64,000 bases of DNA from Streptomyces roseoviridis (GTDB lineage Bacteria > Actinomycetota > Actinomycetes > Streptomycetales > Streptomycetaceae). A program made the position numbers and the translations under genes. Shown here in pieces: positions 1 to 8,012 of this stretch (position 1 is its first letter; each line of letters begins with the position of its first letter). The DNA lies in contig NZ_BAAAWU010000001.1 in assembly GCF_039535235.1 (NCBI RefSeq), positions 4,216,001 through 4,280,000 of the forward strand, read 5' to 3'. The notes under the pieces are model-generated. The model saw only the letters and a list, made by a program, of their open reading frames with translations. It searched no databases and was not told the DNA's origin.

Positions 1-631
<631 letters not shown>

Positions 632-717
632 TCAGTTGCTCGCGTCCACTGTGTTAGTTCTGAAGTAACGAACACGCCCCCCTATTGGTCAGGGGCGCGG
701 CGGTTCAACTTCATAGT

Positions 718-834
718 GTTTCGGTGGTCATAGCGTTAGGGAAACGCCCGGTTACATTCCGAACCCGGAAGCTAAGCCTTTCAGCGCCGATGGTACTGCA
801 GGGGGGACCCTGTGGGAGAGTAGGACACCGCCGA
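718..834 (+). rRNA. 5S ribosomal RNA
   Basis: The sequence begins GTTTCGGTGGTCATAGCG and ends at the pairing partner CACCGCCGAAC. This gives the closed terminal stem of actinobacterial 5S rRNA at about 117 nt. The conserved CCGAACCCGGAAG loop is present at about 758-770. It follows 23S in the normal order and is followed by a strong terminator, so this is the distal end of an rrn operon transcribed to the right. Confidence 0.96.
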
Positions 835-844
835 ACAATTTTTA

Positions 845-885
845 GCCTTAACCCCCGGACCTTGTCCGGGGGTTGAGGCATTTTT
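845..885 (+). terminator. rRNA operon terminator
   Basis: A GC-rich hairpin, with arms CCCCCGGAC and GTCCGGGGG and a three-base loop, is extended by GCCT/AGGC-type pairing and followed directly by a run of five T. It sits ten bases after the 5S gene and is the classical intrinsic terminator of an rrn operon. Confidence 0.93.
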
Positions 886-990
886 GCGTTCAGGTGTATT
901 TCCACGGCTCCGGCCGAGTTCACCGGGACCGTACGTGAGGGGCCCGTGCGCGAACGGCCCGTCGTGAGGGCGCCTCGTAAGGTGGGGCGC

Positions 991-1647
991 ATGCCCCATG
1001 ACTCGTACGACCTGATCGTCTTCGACAACGACGGTGTGCTCGTCGACAGCGAGCCGATCTCCAACCGGCTGCTCGCCGCCTACCTCACCGAGCTCGGGCA
1101 CCCCACCACGTACGAGGAGTCGGTGCGGGACTACATGGGCTCCGCGATGCACCGGATCCACGAGCTGGTCCGAGAGCGCAGCGGGCGGCGGCTGCCGGAG
1201 GACTTCGACGACACCTTCCACGTCCGCGTCTTCGCCGCGTTCGAGCGGGACCTCGAAGCCGTGGCCGGTGCCGCCGACGTGCTCAAGAGGCTGACCGCCG
1301 AAGGAATTCCCTACTGCGTGGCGTCCTCGGGGAGCCATGAGCGCATCCGGGTCGGCCACCGCAAGACCGGGCTCGACGTGTGGTTCCCGGAGGAGATCGT
1401 CTTCAGCGCCGAGGACGTCGGACGGGGCAAGCCGGCGCCCGACCTCTTCCTCCACGCGGCCGAGCGCATGGGCGTTCCGCCCGAGCGCTGTCTGGTGGTC
1501 GAGGACAGCCCCCTCGGTGTCCAGGCCGCCGTCGCCGCCGGGATGGACGTCTACGGGTTCACGGCGATGACGCCCGAGGCGAAGCTGCCGGGGGCCGGCG
1601 GATACTTCCGCGCGATGGAGGAGCTGCCGGCGATTTTGGGTCTGTGA
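991..1647 (+). CDS. HAD family hydrolase (phosphoglycolate/beta-phosphoglucomutase type)
   Basis: A 218-residue soluble phosphatase-like protein of HAD subfamily IA. Motif I is near the N terminus (FDNDGVLVDSE), with the usual DxDG pattern read as DNDG. Motif II is the VASSGS segment. The lysine and motif III region GRGKPAPDLFLHAAERMG is followed by VVEDSPLGVQAAVAAGM. This arrangement is typical of enzymes acting on small phosphorylated sugars or phosphoglycolate; the substrate cannot be read from sequence. The ATG at 991 is chosen because AAGGTGGGG lies just before it and the protein then begins at the usual distance from motif I. An upstream start at 946 would add 15 residues without a better ribosome site. 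It is the first gene after the rrn operon, and an MFS exporter gene follows 43 bases later. Confidence 0.85.
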   Translation: MPHDSYDLIVFDNDGVLVDSEPISNRLLAAYLTELGHPTTYEESVRDYMGSAMHRIHELVRERSGRRLPEDFDDTFHVRVFAAFERDLEAVAGAADVLKRLTAEGIPYCVASSGSHERIRVGHRKTGLDVWFPEEIVFSAEDVGRGKPAPDLFLHAAERMGVPPERCLVVEDSPLGVQAAVAAGMDVYGFTAMTPEAKLPGAGGYFRAMEELPAILGL

Positions 1648-1690
1648 TCGACCTACCCCTCGGTAAGACCCGGGCCTACGCTGAGCCGCC

Positions 1691-2923
1691 ATGACGGATG
1701 CGCGGTTGCGGCGTGGGCGGGGATCCCTGGCGGTCGGCTTCTTCGTGCAGGGGGTCACCTTCGCCCTGCTCGTGACCCGGATACCGGCGATCCAGGACCG
1801 GTACGGGATATCCGACGGGCTGCTGCCCGTCTTCCTCGCGGCCGTGCCCGTGCTCGCCGGCGTGGCCAGCGTGTTCACCGAGAAGCTCGTCGTCCGCGTC
1901 GGGGCGGGGCGGGTGCTGCGCTGGTCCCAGCCGGTGGTGCTCCTGTCGCTCCTGGCGGTGGGGGCCGGTTCGGAGCTGTGGACGGTGGCCGTCGCGCTCG
2001 GCGTGTTCGGGCTCGCCGTCGGCGCCCTGGACGCGTCCATGAACATGCTGGGGGTGAGCCTCCAGCGGGCGTACGGGCGCAGCATCATGCTCGGCTTCCA
2101 CGCCTCGTACAGCCTCGGCGGGATCGCGGGGGCCACGCTGGCCTGGGTCGGGGCGCACGGGGACCTGCCGCTGTTCGTGTCGTATCTGCCGGTCGTGGCG
2201 GTGCTGCTGCCGGTGGCGTTCGCCGGCGGCCGCTGGTACGTGGACGGGGAGCCGGGACCGGGACCGGGACTGGGGGCAGGGACGGCGGAGGCCGGGTCGG
2301 CTTCGGGCGGGGTGGCGTTCAAGGCGCTGCTGCCGCTGTGCCTGGTGATGACGTTCGCGTACATCGGGGACTCCACGGTCTCCAACTGGTCGGCGAAGTA
2401 CCTCCAGGACGTGCTGCACAGCTCCGAGGAACTGGCCACCGTGCCGTACAACGCGTACATGGTGACGACGCTGCTCGGGCGGGCCGTCGGCGACTTCGGG
2501 GTGCGGCGGTTCGGAGCCGTCCTGGTGGTGCGGGGCGGGGCGGTGCTCGCCGCGCTGGGCTTCGCGGTGGTCGCGGTGGCGCCGGGGGCATGGGTGGGCA
2601 TGGCCGGGTTCACGCTGCTGGGACTCGGGCTGAGCGTGATCGTGCCGCAGACCTTCGCCGCGGCGGGCCGGCTCGCCTTCGACCGGCACGGCCCGGGCGC
2701 GAGCGACGCGGCCGTCGCGCGCCTGAACGTCTTCAACTACGTGGGGTTCCTGATCGGGTCGCCGCTGGTGGGGGCGCTCGGTGACGCGTGGAGCTATCGG
2801 GGCGCGATGCTGGTGCCGATGGTGCTGGTGCTCGTGACGGTGGTGTACGCCACGTCGTTCGCTTCTCCGAAGGCCCGATACGGTGGCGGGCATGAGCGGC
2901 CGCGCACTGTTGATGTGGGATGA
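1691..2923 (+). CDS. MFS transporter
   Basis: A 410-residue integral membrane protein with about twelve hydrophobic segments, the usual size of a major facilitator. The first half begins SLAVGFFVQGVTFALLVTRIP, and a YGISDGLL segment lies before the second helix. A hydrophilic Gly/Pro-rich loop around residues 185-205 separates the two six-helix halves. It resembles the fucose permease/YbjJ-like branch of MFS proteins found in actinobacteria, but the substrate is unknown. The start ATG at 1691 has only a weak ribosome site. Its 3' end overlaps the start of the downstream acuC-like gene by 32 bases, which suggests co-transcription. Confidence 0.82.
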   Translation: MTDARLRRGRGSLAVGFFVQGVTFALLVTRIPAIQDRYGISDGLLPVFLAAVPVLAGVASVFTEKLVVRVGAGRVLRWSQPVVLLSLLAVGAGSELWTVAVALGVFGLAVGALDASMNMLGVSLQRAYGRSIMLGFHASYSLGGIAGATLAWVGAHGDLPLFVSYLPVVAVLLPVAFAGGRWYVDGEPGPGPGLGAGTAEAGSASGGVAFKALLPLCLVMTFAYIGDSTVSNWSAKYLQDVLHSSEELATVPYNAYMVTTLLGRAVGDFGVRRFGAVLVVRGGAVLAALGFAVVAVAPGAWVGMAGFTLLGLGLSVIVPQTFAAAGRLAFDRHGPGASDAAVARLNVFNYVGFLIGSPLVGALGDAWSYRGAMLVPMVLVLVTVVYATSFASPKARYGGGHERPRTVDVG

Positions 2924-4070
2924 AGCTGTCACGGGTTACGACTTCGGGCCCGAGCACCCGATGGACCCGGTGCGGCTGGCGTTGACCATGGCTCTGGTGC
3001 GGGCGTACGGCCTCGACCGGGCGGTGGACGTGGTGGCGGGACGGCCGGTCGGGGAGTCGACGCTGCGGCTGGTGCACCGTGAGGACTACGTGGCGGCGGT
3101 GCGGGCGGCGTCGGCGGATCCGCGGTCGGCCGACCAGGCGTACGGGCTCGGCACGGTGGACGATCCGGCGTTCGCGGGGATGCACGAGGTGTCGGCCCTG
3201 ATCGCGGGGCAGTCGGTGGGCGCGGCGGAGGCGGTGTGGCGGGGCGAGGCGGCGCACGCGGTGAACTTCGCGGGCGGCCTGCACCACGCGATGCCGGGAG
3301 CCGCGTCGGGTTTCTGCATCTACAACGACGCGGCGCTCGCGATCGCCCGGCTCCTGGAGCTGGGCGCCGAGCGGGTCGCGTACGTGGACGTGGACGTGCA
3401 CCACGGCGACGGCGTGCAGGCGGCGTTCTGGGAGGACCCGCGGGTGCTGACGGTCTCGCTGCACGAGCATCCGCGGACGCTGTTCCCGCAGACGGGCTGG
3501 CCGGAGGAGACGGGCGCGGCGGGCCCCGGCGAGGGCGGGGCGGTGAACGTGGCGCTGCCGGCGGGGACCGGGGACGCGGGGTGGCTGCGGGCCTTCCACG
3601 CCGTGGTGCCGGAGCTGCTCGCCGATTTCCGGCCGCAGGTGCTGGTCACCCAGCACGGCGCGGACACCCACTTCGAGGATCCGCTGGCGCACCTGGCGGT
3701 GTCGCTCGACGCGCAGCGGGCGGTGCAGGAGGCGTGCCACGAGCTGGCGCACGCGCATGTCGAGGGCGGCAGGTGGGTGGCGCTCGGCGGTGGCGGGTAC
3801 GCGGTGGTGGACGTCGTACCGCGGTCGTGGACGCATCTGGTGGGGATCGCGGCGCACGCTCCGGTCGATCCGGAGTCGGTGATCCCGTCGTCGTGGCGCG
3901 ACGAGGTGTACGCGCGGACCCGGCAGCCGGGTCCGCTGCGGATGACGGACGGGCGCTGGCCGGTCGGGTGGCGCGACTGGGCGGAGGGGTACGACCCGGC
4001 GGACCGGCTCGACCAGGCGGTGCTGGCGACGCGTCGCGCGGCGTTCCCGCTGCGCGGCCTGCTGGCCTGA
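2892..4070 (+). CDS. acuC: acetoin utilization protein AcuC (class I/II histone-deacetylase fold)
   Basis: A 392-residue zinc-dependent deacetylase-fold protein. The catalytic pair is in GLHHAMPGAASGFCIYND (His131-His132). The metal ligands are in YVDVDVHHGDG (Asp168 and His170), and a distal metal and substrate loop is read in QHGADTHFEDPLAHL. The family removes acetyl groups from lysine side chains; in Bacillus, AcuC deacetylates acetyl-CoA synthetase, and a similar metabolic role is inferred here rather than shown. ATG 2892 (MSGRALLMWDE) is chosen over the GTG/ATG three codons upstream because homologues begin here. It overlaps the MFS gene by 32 bases. Confidence 0.88.
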   Translation: MSGRALLMWDEAVTGYDFGPEHPMDPVRLALTMALVRAYGLDRAVDVVAGRPVGESTLRLVHREDYVAAVRAASADPRSADQAYGLGTVDDPAFAGMHEVSALIAGQSVGAAEAVWRGEAAHAVNFAGGLHHAMPGAASGFCIYNDAALAIARLLELGAERVAYVDVDVHHGDGVQAAFWEDPRVLTVSLHEHPRTLFPQTGWPEETGAAGPGEGGAVNVALPAGTGDAGWLRAFHAVVPELLADFRPQVLVTQHGADTHFEDPLAHLAVSLDAQRAVQEACHELAHAHVEGGRWVALGGGGYAVVDVVPRSWTHLVGIAAHAPVDPESVIPSSWRDEVYARTRQPGPLRMTDGRWPVGWRDWAEGYDPADRLDQAVLATRRAAFPLRGLLA

Positions 4071-4076
4071 GGCGCG

Positions 4077-4203
4077 GCCGGGAACCGGAGCACGGGCCCG
4101 CGGCCCGGGGCGAGAACCGGTGTATGCGTGGCTCGGGCCGGGAACCGGCGTGCGTGCGTGTGCTCGGCCGTTACGCCGACTGTGCGGTGTGCGGCCGGTT
4201 CCC
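4077..4203. repeat. GCCGGGAACCGG repeat motif between acuC and the next gene
   Basis: The 169-base gap between genes holds two direct copies of GCCGGGAACCGG starting at 4077 and 4137, exactly 60 bases apart. There is also a shortened copy (GAGAACCGGTG near 4112) and an inverted copy GCCGGTTCCCG at 4193-4203. The inverted pair could form a large hairpin and serve as the acuC terminator, or the copies could be protein-binding sites. No T tract follows. Confidence 0.4.
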
Positions 4204-4239
4204 GCCCTTTCCCGGGTGGGGTCCGGCAGCATCGGTCGG

Positions 4240-5055
4240 GTGCTGAGTACCGGGGCGCTGCGGGCGCATCTGTTGGCGGCCGGGCTGGCCGGGACCGTGG
4301 CGACGTCGCGGGAGGCGAGCCTGCGGAGCTACCGGCTGTTCGCCGCGCGGGATCCGCGGGTGACGCTCGGTCTGGACCCGGCGTGGCGCTGGGACGAGGC
4401 CGAGCTGCTGCGGCTGATGGCCGACCGCTGCGGGGTGTCCGGGGACCCGGCGCACCGCTCGGGCCCGGACGTGATCGACCCGGAGCGGACCCTCGGGGCG
4501 CTCGGGGCGTTCGCGGAGCGGCTCGGGGAGGCGGCGGCGCGGCGGGCCCCGGTGCTCTTCGGGACGGGGCATCCGCACCGGCTGCTGGGTTTCTACGCCG
4601 CTCTCGCAGACGCTTTGTCGGCGGCGGGATGTCTTGTTCTCACCCCGGCGCAGGGGAGATGTGTCGACATAACGACCCGGTTCGGCGTACGCACGCACCT
4701 CCTGGACTACGTACGGGGTGTCGCCCTGGTGCGAGAACCGGATCTGCGGGCCGCAGGGCGCGAACCCGGGGCGCACACCCACTCGCCGCTGCCGGTTCGG
4801 GTGGCGCTCGACAGCGCGGCGGAGAGCGGCGGGCCGCTTCCGGAGCTGGTGGTGGGAGACCACGGCTGGGTCTGCGGGGCAGGTCAGCTGGGTATCGAAG
4901 CCATCGGTCTGGCCGACACGGACGATCCCGCGCTGTTCGTCGGGGAGGCGGAGGGGCAGGTGTCCGTGGCCGTTCCGCTTGATGACGGGGTCCGCTCCGA
5001 CTACTACCGTCCACTCACTCGCTATGTACTCAATCGAGCGTGTCTGTCACGGTAA
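4240..5055 (+). CDS. conserved actinobacterial protein, possible phosphatase
   Basis: A 271-residue soluble protein with no confident domain. Some relatives in public genomes carry the name phosphatase, but no phosphatase motif could be confirmed. Visible features are an N-terminal helix rich in Leu/Ala (VLSTGALRAHLLAAGLAG), an FGTGHPHRLLGFYAALADAL segment that looks like a nucleotide- or phosphate-binding turn, and a C-terminal half with an ELVVGDHGWVCGAGQLG stretch. The GTG at 4240 is chosen because the conserved part begins there. Reading further upstream runs into a repeat-rich Arg/Gly translation that does not look like protein. It lies between acuC and bdtA on the same strand. Confidence 0.65.
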   Translation: MLSTGALRAHLLAAGLAGTVATSREASLRSYRLFAARDPRVTLGLDPAWRWDEAELLRLMADRCGVSGDPAHRSGPDVIDPERTLGALGAFAERLGEAAARRAPVLFGTGHPHRLLGFYAALADALSAAGCLVLTPAQGRCVDITTRFGVRTHLLDYVRGVALVREPDLRAAGREPGAHTHSPLPVRVALDSAAESGGPLPELVVGDHGWVCGAGQLGIEAIGLADTDDPALFVGEAEGQVSVAVPLDDGVRSDYYRPLTRYVLNRACLSR

Positions 5056-5181
5056 ACGGCCGATGGCAGCTCCTCTTCCCCACTCGTACCACCCGCCCCT
5101 ACTCTGGGCGTGAGCGCTCAGCGACGAAGAGTCACCGGAGGGGAAGCCGGTGGGCGTCGCGGCGGAAGGTACAGGTGGGTC

Positions 5182-5391
5182 ATGGCTGCTGGCGACAGGC
5201 CTCTCAACGAGGTGAAGTTCCTGACCGTGGCGGAGGTCGCCTCGGTGATGCGCGTCTCGAAGATGACCGTGTACCGCTTGGTGCACAGCGGTCATCTGCC
5301 GGCGATCCGGGTGGGCAGGTCATTCCGGGTGCCGGAACAGGCGGTTCACGAGTACCTGAGGGAGTCCTTCGTGGGGGTGGCGACCGCGTAG
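5182..5391 (+). CDS. bdtA: BdtA-type small HTH DNA-binding protein (excisionase/MerR-like)
   Basis: A 69-residue protein made almost wholly of one winged helix-turn-helix of the excisionase family. The helix-turn-helix reads FLTVAEVASVMRVSKMTVYRL and is followed by the wing IRVGRSFRVPEQAV. In Streptomyces coelicolor the protein in this location is BdtA (BldD target A). The identification rests on the fold, the size and closeness to bldN and rsbN. It is probably a transcription factor of the developmental network. The ATG at 5182 gives the domain start, with GGTGGG just upstream. A GTG at 5110 would add 24 basic residues of low-complexity appearance and is not preferred. No BldD box matching the published consensus was identified upstream with confidence. 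Confidence 0.82.
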   Translation: MAAGDRPLNEVKFLTVAEVASVMRVSKMTVYRLVHSGHLPAIRVGRSFRVPEQAVHEYLRESFVGVATA

Positions 5392-5573
5392 CGAGCGCGC
5401 GGCGGGGAGCCCAGACGGTCCGGACCGCCTCCCGTATGCCCCATTGCGCCCCTCGGATTACAAGCGGGTCGCTCGGGGCGGTAGGCTAGCCCCTCGTAGG
5501 TCGTGTGGGCCCAGACGCCCCGCACCGATCCCCGCTGGCGCGGGGATGTTCCGAGAAGTGAGCGAGGGTAGTC

Positions 5574-5672
5574 GTGGGCTCTGTTATCAAGAAGCGGCGT
5601 AAGCGGATGGCCAAGAAGAAGCACCGCAAGCTGCTCAAGCGCACCCGCGTTCAGCGTCGCAACAAGAAGTAA
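5574..5672 (+). CDS. 30S ribosomal protein bS22 (AURKAIP1/COX24-type)
   Basis: A 32-residue, extremely basic protein: MGSVIKKRRKRMAKKKHRKL continues with LKRTRVQRRNKK. This is the actinobacterial small ribosomal protein bS22, related to the mitochondrial AURKAIP1/COX24 domain and seen in mycobacterial ribosome structures bound near the decoding region. It starts with GTG and is preceded by GAGGG at a suitable distance. Its length is below usual gene-finder cut-offs, so it is easily missed. It has its own intergenic region on both sides and a strong hairpin terminator immediately after it. Confidence 0.93.
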   Translation: MGSVIKKRRKRMAKKKHRKLLKRTRVQRRNKK

Positions 5673-5703
5673 GCGTCGCTGCAACGACGGCGTTTCGCGT
5701 CGG

Positions 5704-5744
5704 GCGTGGCCCTTCACCGTTCCACGGTGGGGGGCCACGCTTTT
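5704..5744 (+). terminator. terminator after the bS22 gene
   Basis: An inverted repeat, GCGTGGCCC with GGGGCCACGC, encloses a second inner pairing of CACCG with CGGTG. It is followed by TTTTGTT. It lies 31 bases after the bS22 stop codon and before the next gene on the same strand. Confidence 0.85.
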
Positions 5745-5847
5745 GTTCTGGCGGGCTTTCATTGCGCCGAAATGTGAAGGCGCTACGGTGGCGGTCGACG
5801 GAACACCGACGGAACACCCCACGAAAGACCGACGGAAGGCGCTGATC

Positions 5848-6909
5848 TTGGGCAAGGTCGTGCTCGTCACCGGTGCGGCGCGGCACCTCGGTGCCCGTTT
5901 CGTACGGCGCGTCCAGCGGGATCCGGAGGTCGAGCGCGTGATCGCCGTGGACGCGGTCGACTCCCCGCACCCGCTCGGCGCGGCCGAGTTCGTCCGCGCC
6001 GACATCCGCCGGCCCGCGGTCGCGAAGGTCCTCGCCCGGTACGACGTCGACACGGTCGTCCACATGGACGTCACCGGGACGCCGCTCGGCTCCGGCGGCC
6101 GTACGTCGGTCAAGGAGACCAACGTCATCGGCACCATGCAGCTGCTCGGCGCCTGCCAGAAGTCGCCCCGGATCAAACGGCTCGTGGTGAAGTCCACCAC
6201 CAGCGTGTACGGCTCGGCGCCCCGGGACCCGGCCGTGTTCACCGAGACCACGCCGGCGAAGTCGCTGCCGAGCGGTGGTTTCGCCAAGGACGCGGTCGAG
6301 GTCGAGGGGTACGTCCGGGGCTTCGCCCGGCGCCGGCCGGACGTGGCGGTGTGCGTGCTGCGGTTCGCGAACATCCTCGGGCCGCGGGTGGACTCCCCGC
6401 TCGCGGAGTATCTGGCGCTGCCGGTCCTGCCGACCGTCTTCGGCTACGACCCGCGCCTGCAGTTCGTGCACGAGGACGACGTCATGGACGTCCTGGAGCT
6501 CGCGGCGCGCGAGCCGCGCCGGGCCACCCTGAACAGCGGCACCTTCAACGTGGCCGGGGACGGGGTGCTGCTGCTGTCCCAGTGCGCGCGGCGGCTCGGC
6601 CGGCCCACGGTGCCGGTGCTGCTGCCCGCGGTGACCTGGGTGGGTCAGGCGCTGCGCACGCTCGGGGTGACCGACTTCTCACCGGAGCAGATCCGGCTGC
6701 TGACGCACGGCCGGGTGGTCTCCACCGTCCAGATGCGCGAGACCCTCGGGTTCGAACCCCGCTACACGACCGCGGGGGCCTTCGCGGACTTCGCCGCGAG
6801 TCAGGGGCCGGGCCTGCTGCCCCCCGAGCTGCTCGCGGGGGCCGTGGACCGGGCCGCCGGTCGTCTCGCCGCCGCGCCGTCCTTCCCCCAGCCCGCTGAA
6901 GCGGAATAG
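5848..6909 (+). CDS. NAD-dependent epimerase/dehydratase family protein
   Basis: A 353-residue extended short-chain dehydrogenase. The Rossmann glycine motif is at the very N terminus (VLVTGAARHLGARF, a TGxxxxxG pattern). The cofactor aspartate region follows in VIAVDAVD, and a FGYDPRLQFVHEDDV segment marks the substrate half. The classical YxxxK pair is not obvious: the equivalent region reads STTSVYGSAP, then PSGGFAKDAVE. It may therefore be a non-catalytic or atypical member. TTG at 5848 is chosen because GGAAGG is eight bases ahead and the nucleotide-binding strand then begins three residues into the protein. Starts at 5743 or 5788 would add an unconserved leader. The acyltransferase gene follows after 22 bases, suggesting an operon. 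Confidence 0.78.
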   Translation: MGKVVLVTGAARHLGARFVRRVQRDPEVERVIAVDAVDSPHPLGAAEFVRADIRRPAVAKVLARYDVDTVVHMDVTGTPLGSGGRTSVKETNVIGTMQLLGACQKSPRIKRLVVKSTTSVYGSAPRDPAVFTETTPAKSLPSGGFAKDAVEVEGYVRGFARRRPDVAVCVLRFANILGPRVDSPLAEYLALPVLPTVFGYDPRLQFVHEDDVMDVLELAAREPRRATLNSGTFNVAGDGVLLLSQCARRLGRPTVPVLLPAVTWVGQALRTLGVTDFSPEQIRLLTHGRVVSTVQMRETLGFEPRYTTAGAFADFAASQGPGLLPPELLAGAVDRAAGRLAAAPSFPQPAEAE

Positions 6910-6931
6910 CCGAAGAGGAGCCCAGATCGCG

Positions 6932-7939
6932 ATGGCGGACGCCAAGGTCATTCCGTTCGACGACGACCGGTCACGGGCGCGCCGCAGGCCCCCGGCACGC
7001 GGCCAGGAGGCCGCCGTACGGGCCCTGCCGACCCAGCAGGGGCCCGAGGAGGCGCCGAGGGGTCCCGAAGCCCCTGAGCGGGCCGGAGCCCCGGCGCGGG
7101 GCGACTGGGAGCGGAGGCTGGCCGGCGGACTGGCCTTCCTGCGGCGGCGCGTGACGGGCGACTACGAGGTCGACGAGTTCGGTTACGACGAGGAGCTCAC
7201 CGACCAGGTCCTGATGTCGCTGCTCCGCCCGCTGTACGAGAAGTACTTCCGGGTCGAGGTGAAGGGCGTCGAGAACATCCCGAAGGAGGGCGGCGCCCTG
7301 GTGGTGGCCAACCACTCGGGGACGCTGCCGCTGGACGGCCTGATGATGCAGGTCGCCGTCCACGACCACCACCCGGCCGGCCGGCACCTCCGGCTGCTCG
7401 CCGCGGACCTGGTCTTCATGCTGCCGGTGGTCAACGAGCTGGCCCGCAAGGCGGGGCACACGCTGGCCTGCGCGGAGGACGCGGAACGGCTGCTGCGCGC
7501 CGGAGAGGTCGTCGGTGTGATGCCGGAGGGCTTCAAGGGCATCGGGAAGCCGTTCTCCGAGCGGTACAAGCTGCAGCGCTTCGGGCGCGGCGGTTTCGTG
7601 TCGACGGCGCTGCGGGCCGGGGTGCCGATCGTGCCGTGCTCGATCGTGGGCGCGGAGGAGATCTATCCCATGCTGGGCAACGCCAGGACGCTGGCGAGGA
7701 TCCTGGGTCTGCCGTACTTCCCGCTGACCCCGACCTTCCCTTGGCTGGGGCCGCTCGGCGCGCTGCCCTTGCCGACGAAGTGGACGATCCAGTTCGGCGA
7801 GCCGATCCCGACGGACGGCTATCCGCTGGAGGCGGCAGAGGACCCCATGCTGATGTTCAACCTGACGGACCAGGTGCGGGAGCAGATCCAGCACGCGCTG
7901 TACAAGCTGCTGGTGCAGCGCCGGTCGGTGTTCTTCTGA
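6932..7939 (+). CDS. lysophospholipid acyltransferase family protein (PlsC-like)
   Basis: A 335-residue membrane-associated acyltransferase. A disordered Arg/Pro/Ala-rich N terminus occupies residues 1-60. The acyltransferase core then shows the catalytic block VVANHSGTLPLDGLM at about 125-138 and the substrate block VGVMPEGFKGIGKPFSERY. The spacing between His128 and the aspartate differs slightly from the textbook HX4D, as in many actinobacterial members. The family transfers an acyl group to a lysophospholipid or related lipid acceptor at the cytoplasmic face of the membrane. Start ATG 6932 follows GAAGAGGAG. It lies close behind the epimerase-like gene, so the two may act on one lipid or glycolipid, but that is inference. 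Confidence 0.83.
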   Translation: MADAKVIPFDDDRSRARRRPPARGQEAAVRALPTQQGPEEAPRGPEAPERAGAPARGDWERRLAGGLAFLRRRVTGDYEVDEFGYDEELTDQVLMSLLRPLYEKYFRVEVKGVENIPKEGGALVVANHSGTLPLDGLMMQVAVHDHHPAGRHLRLLAADLVFMLPVVNELARKAGHTLACAEDAERLLRAGEVVGVMPEGFKGIGKPFSERYKLQRFGRGGFVSTALRAGVPIVPCSIVGAEEIYPMLGNARTLARILGLPYFPLTPTFPWLGPLGALPLPTKWTIQFGEPIPTDGYPLEAAEDPMLMFNLTDQVREQIQHALYKLLVQRRSVFF

Positions 7940-8012
7940 CCGTACGGGCCGGGGTGTGCGTACGGGTGGAGGGCGCCGTCCCGACGGACGACGACCCCCA
8001 CCCGTATCGCGG

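Noticed and set aside
781..2736. A 651-codon minus-strand open frame
   Set aside because: It lies opposite the HAD hydrolase and MFS genes, has an Arg/Pro/Ala/Ser-rich composition without domains, and its start and end do not fit any gene. It is a GC-bias shadow.
5040..5181. BldD box upstream of bdtA
   Set aside because: Half-sites such as GTCAC are present, but none matched the published palindromic consensus well enough to report as a site.
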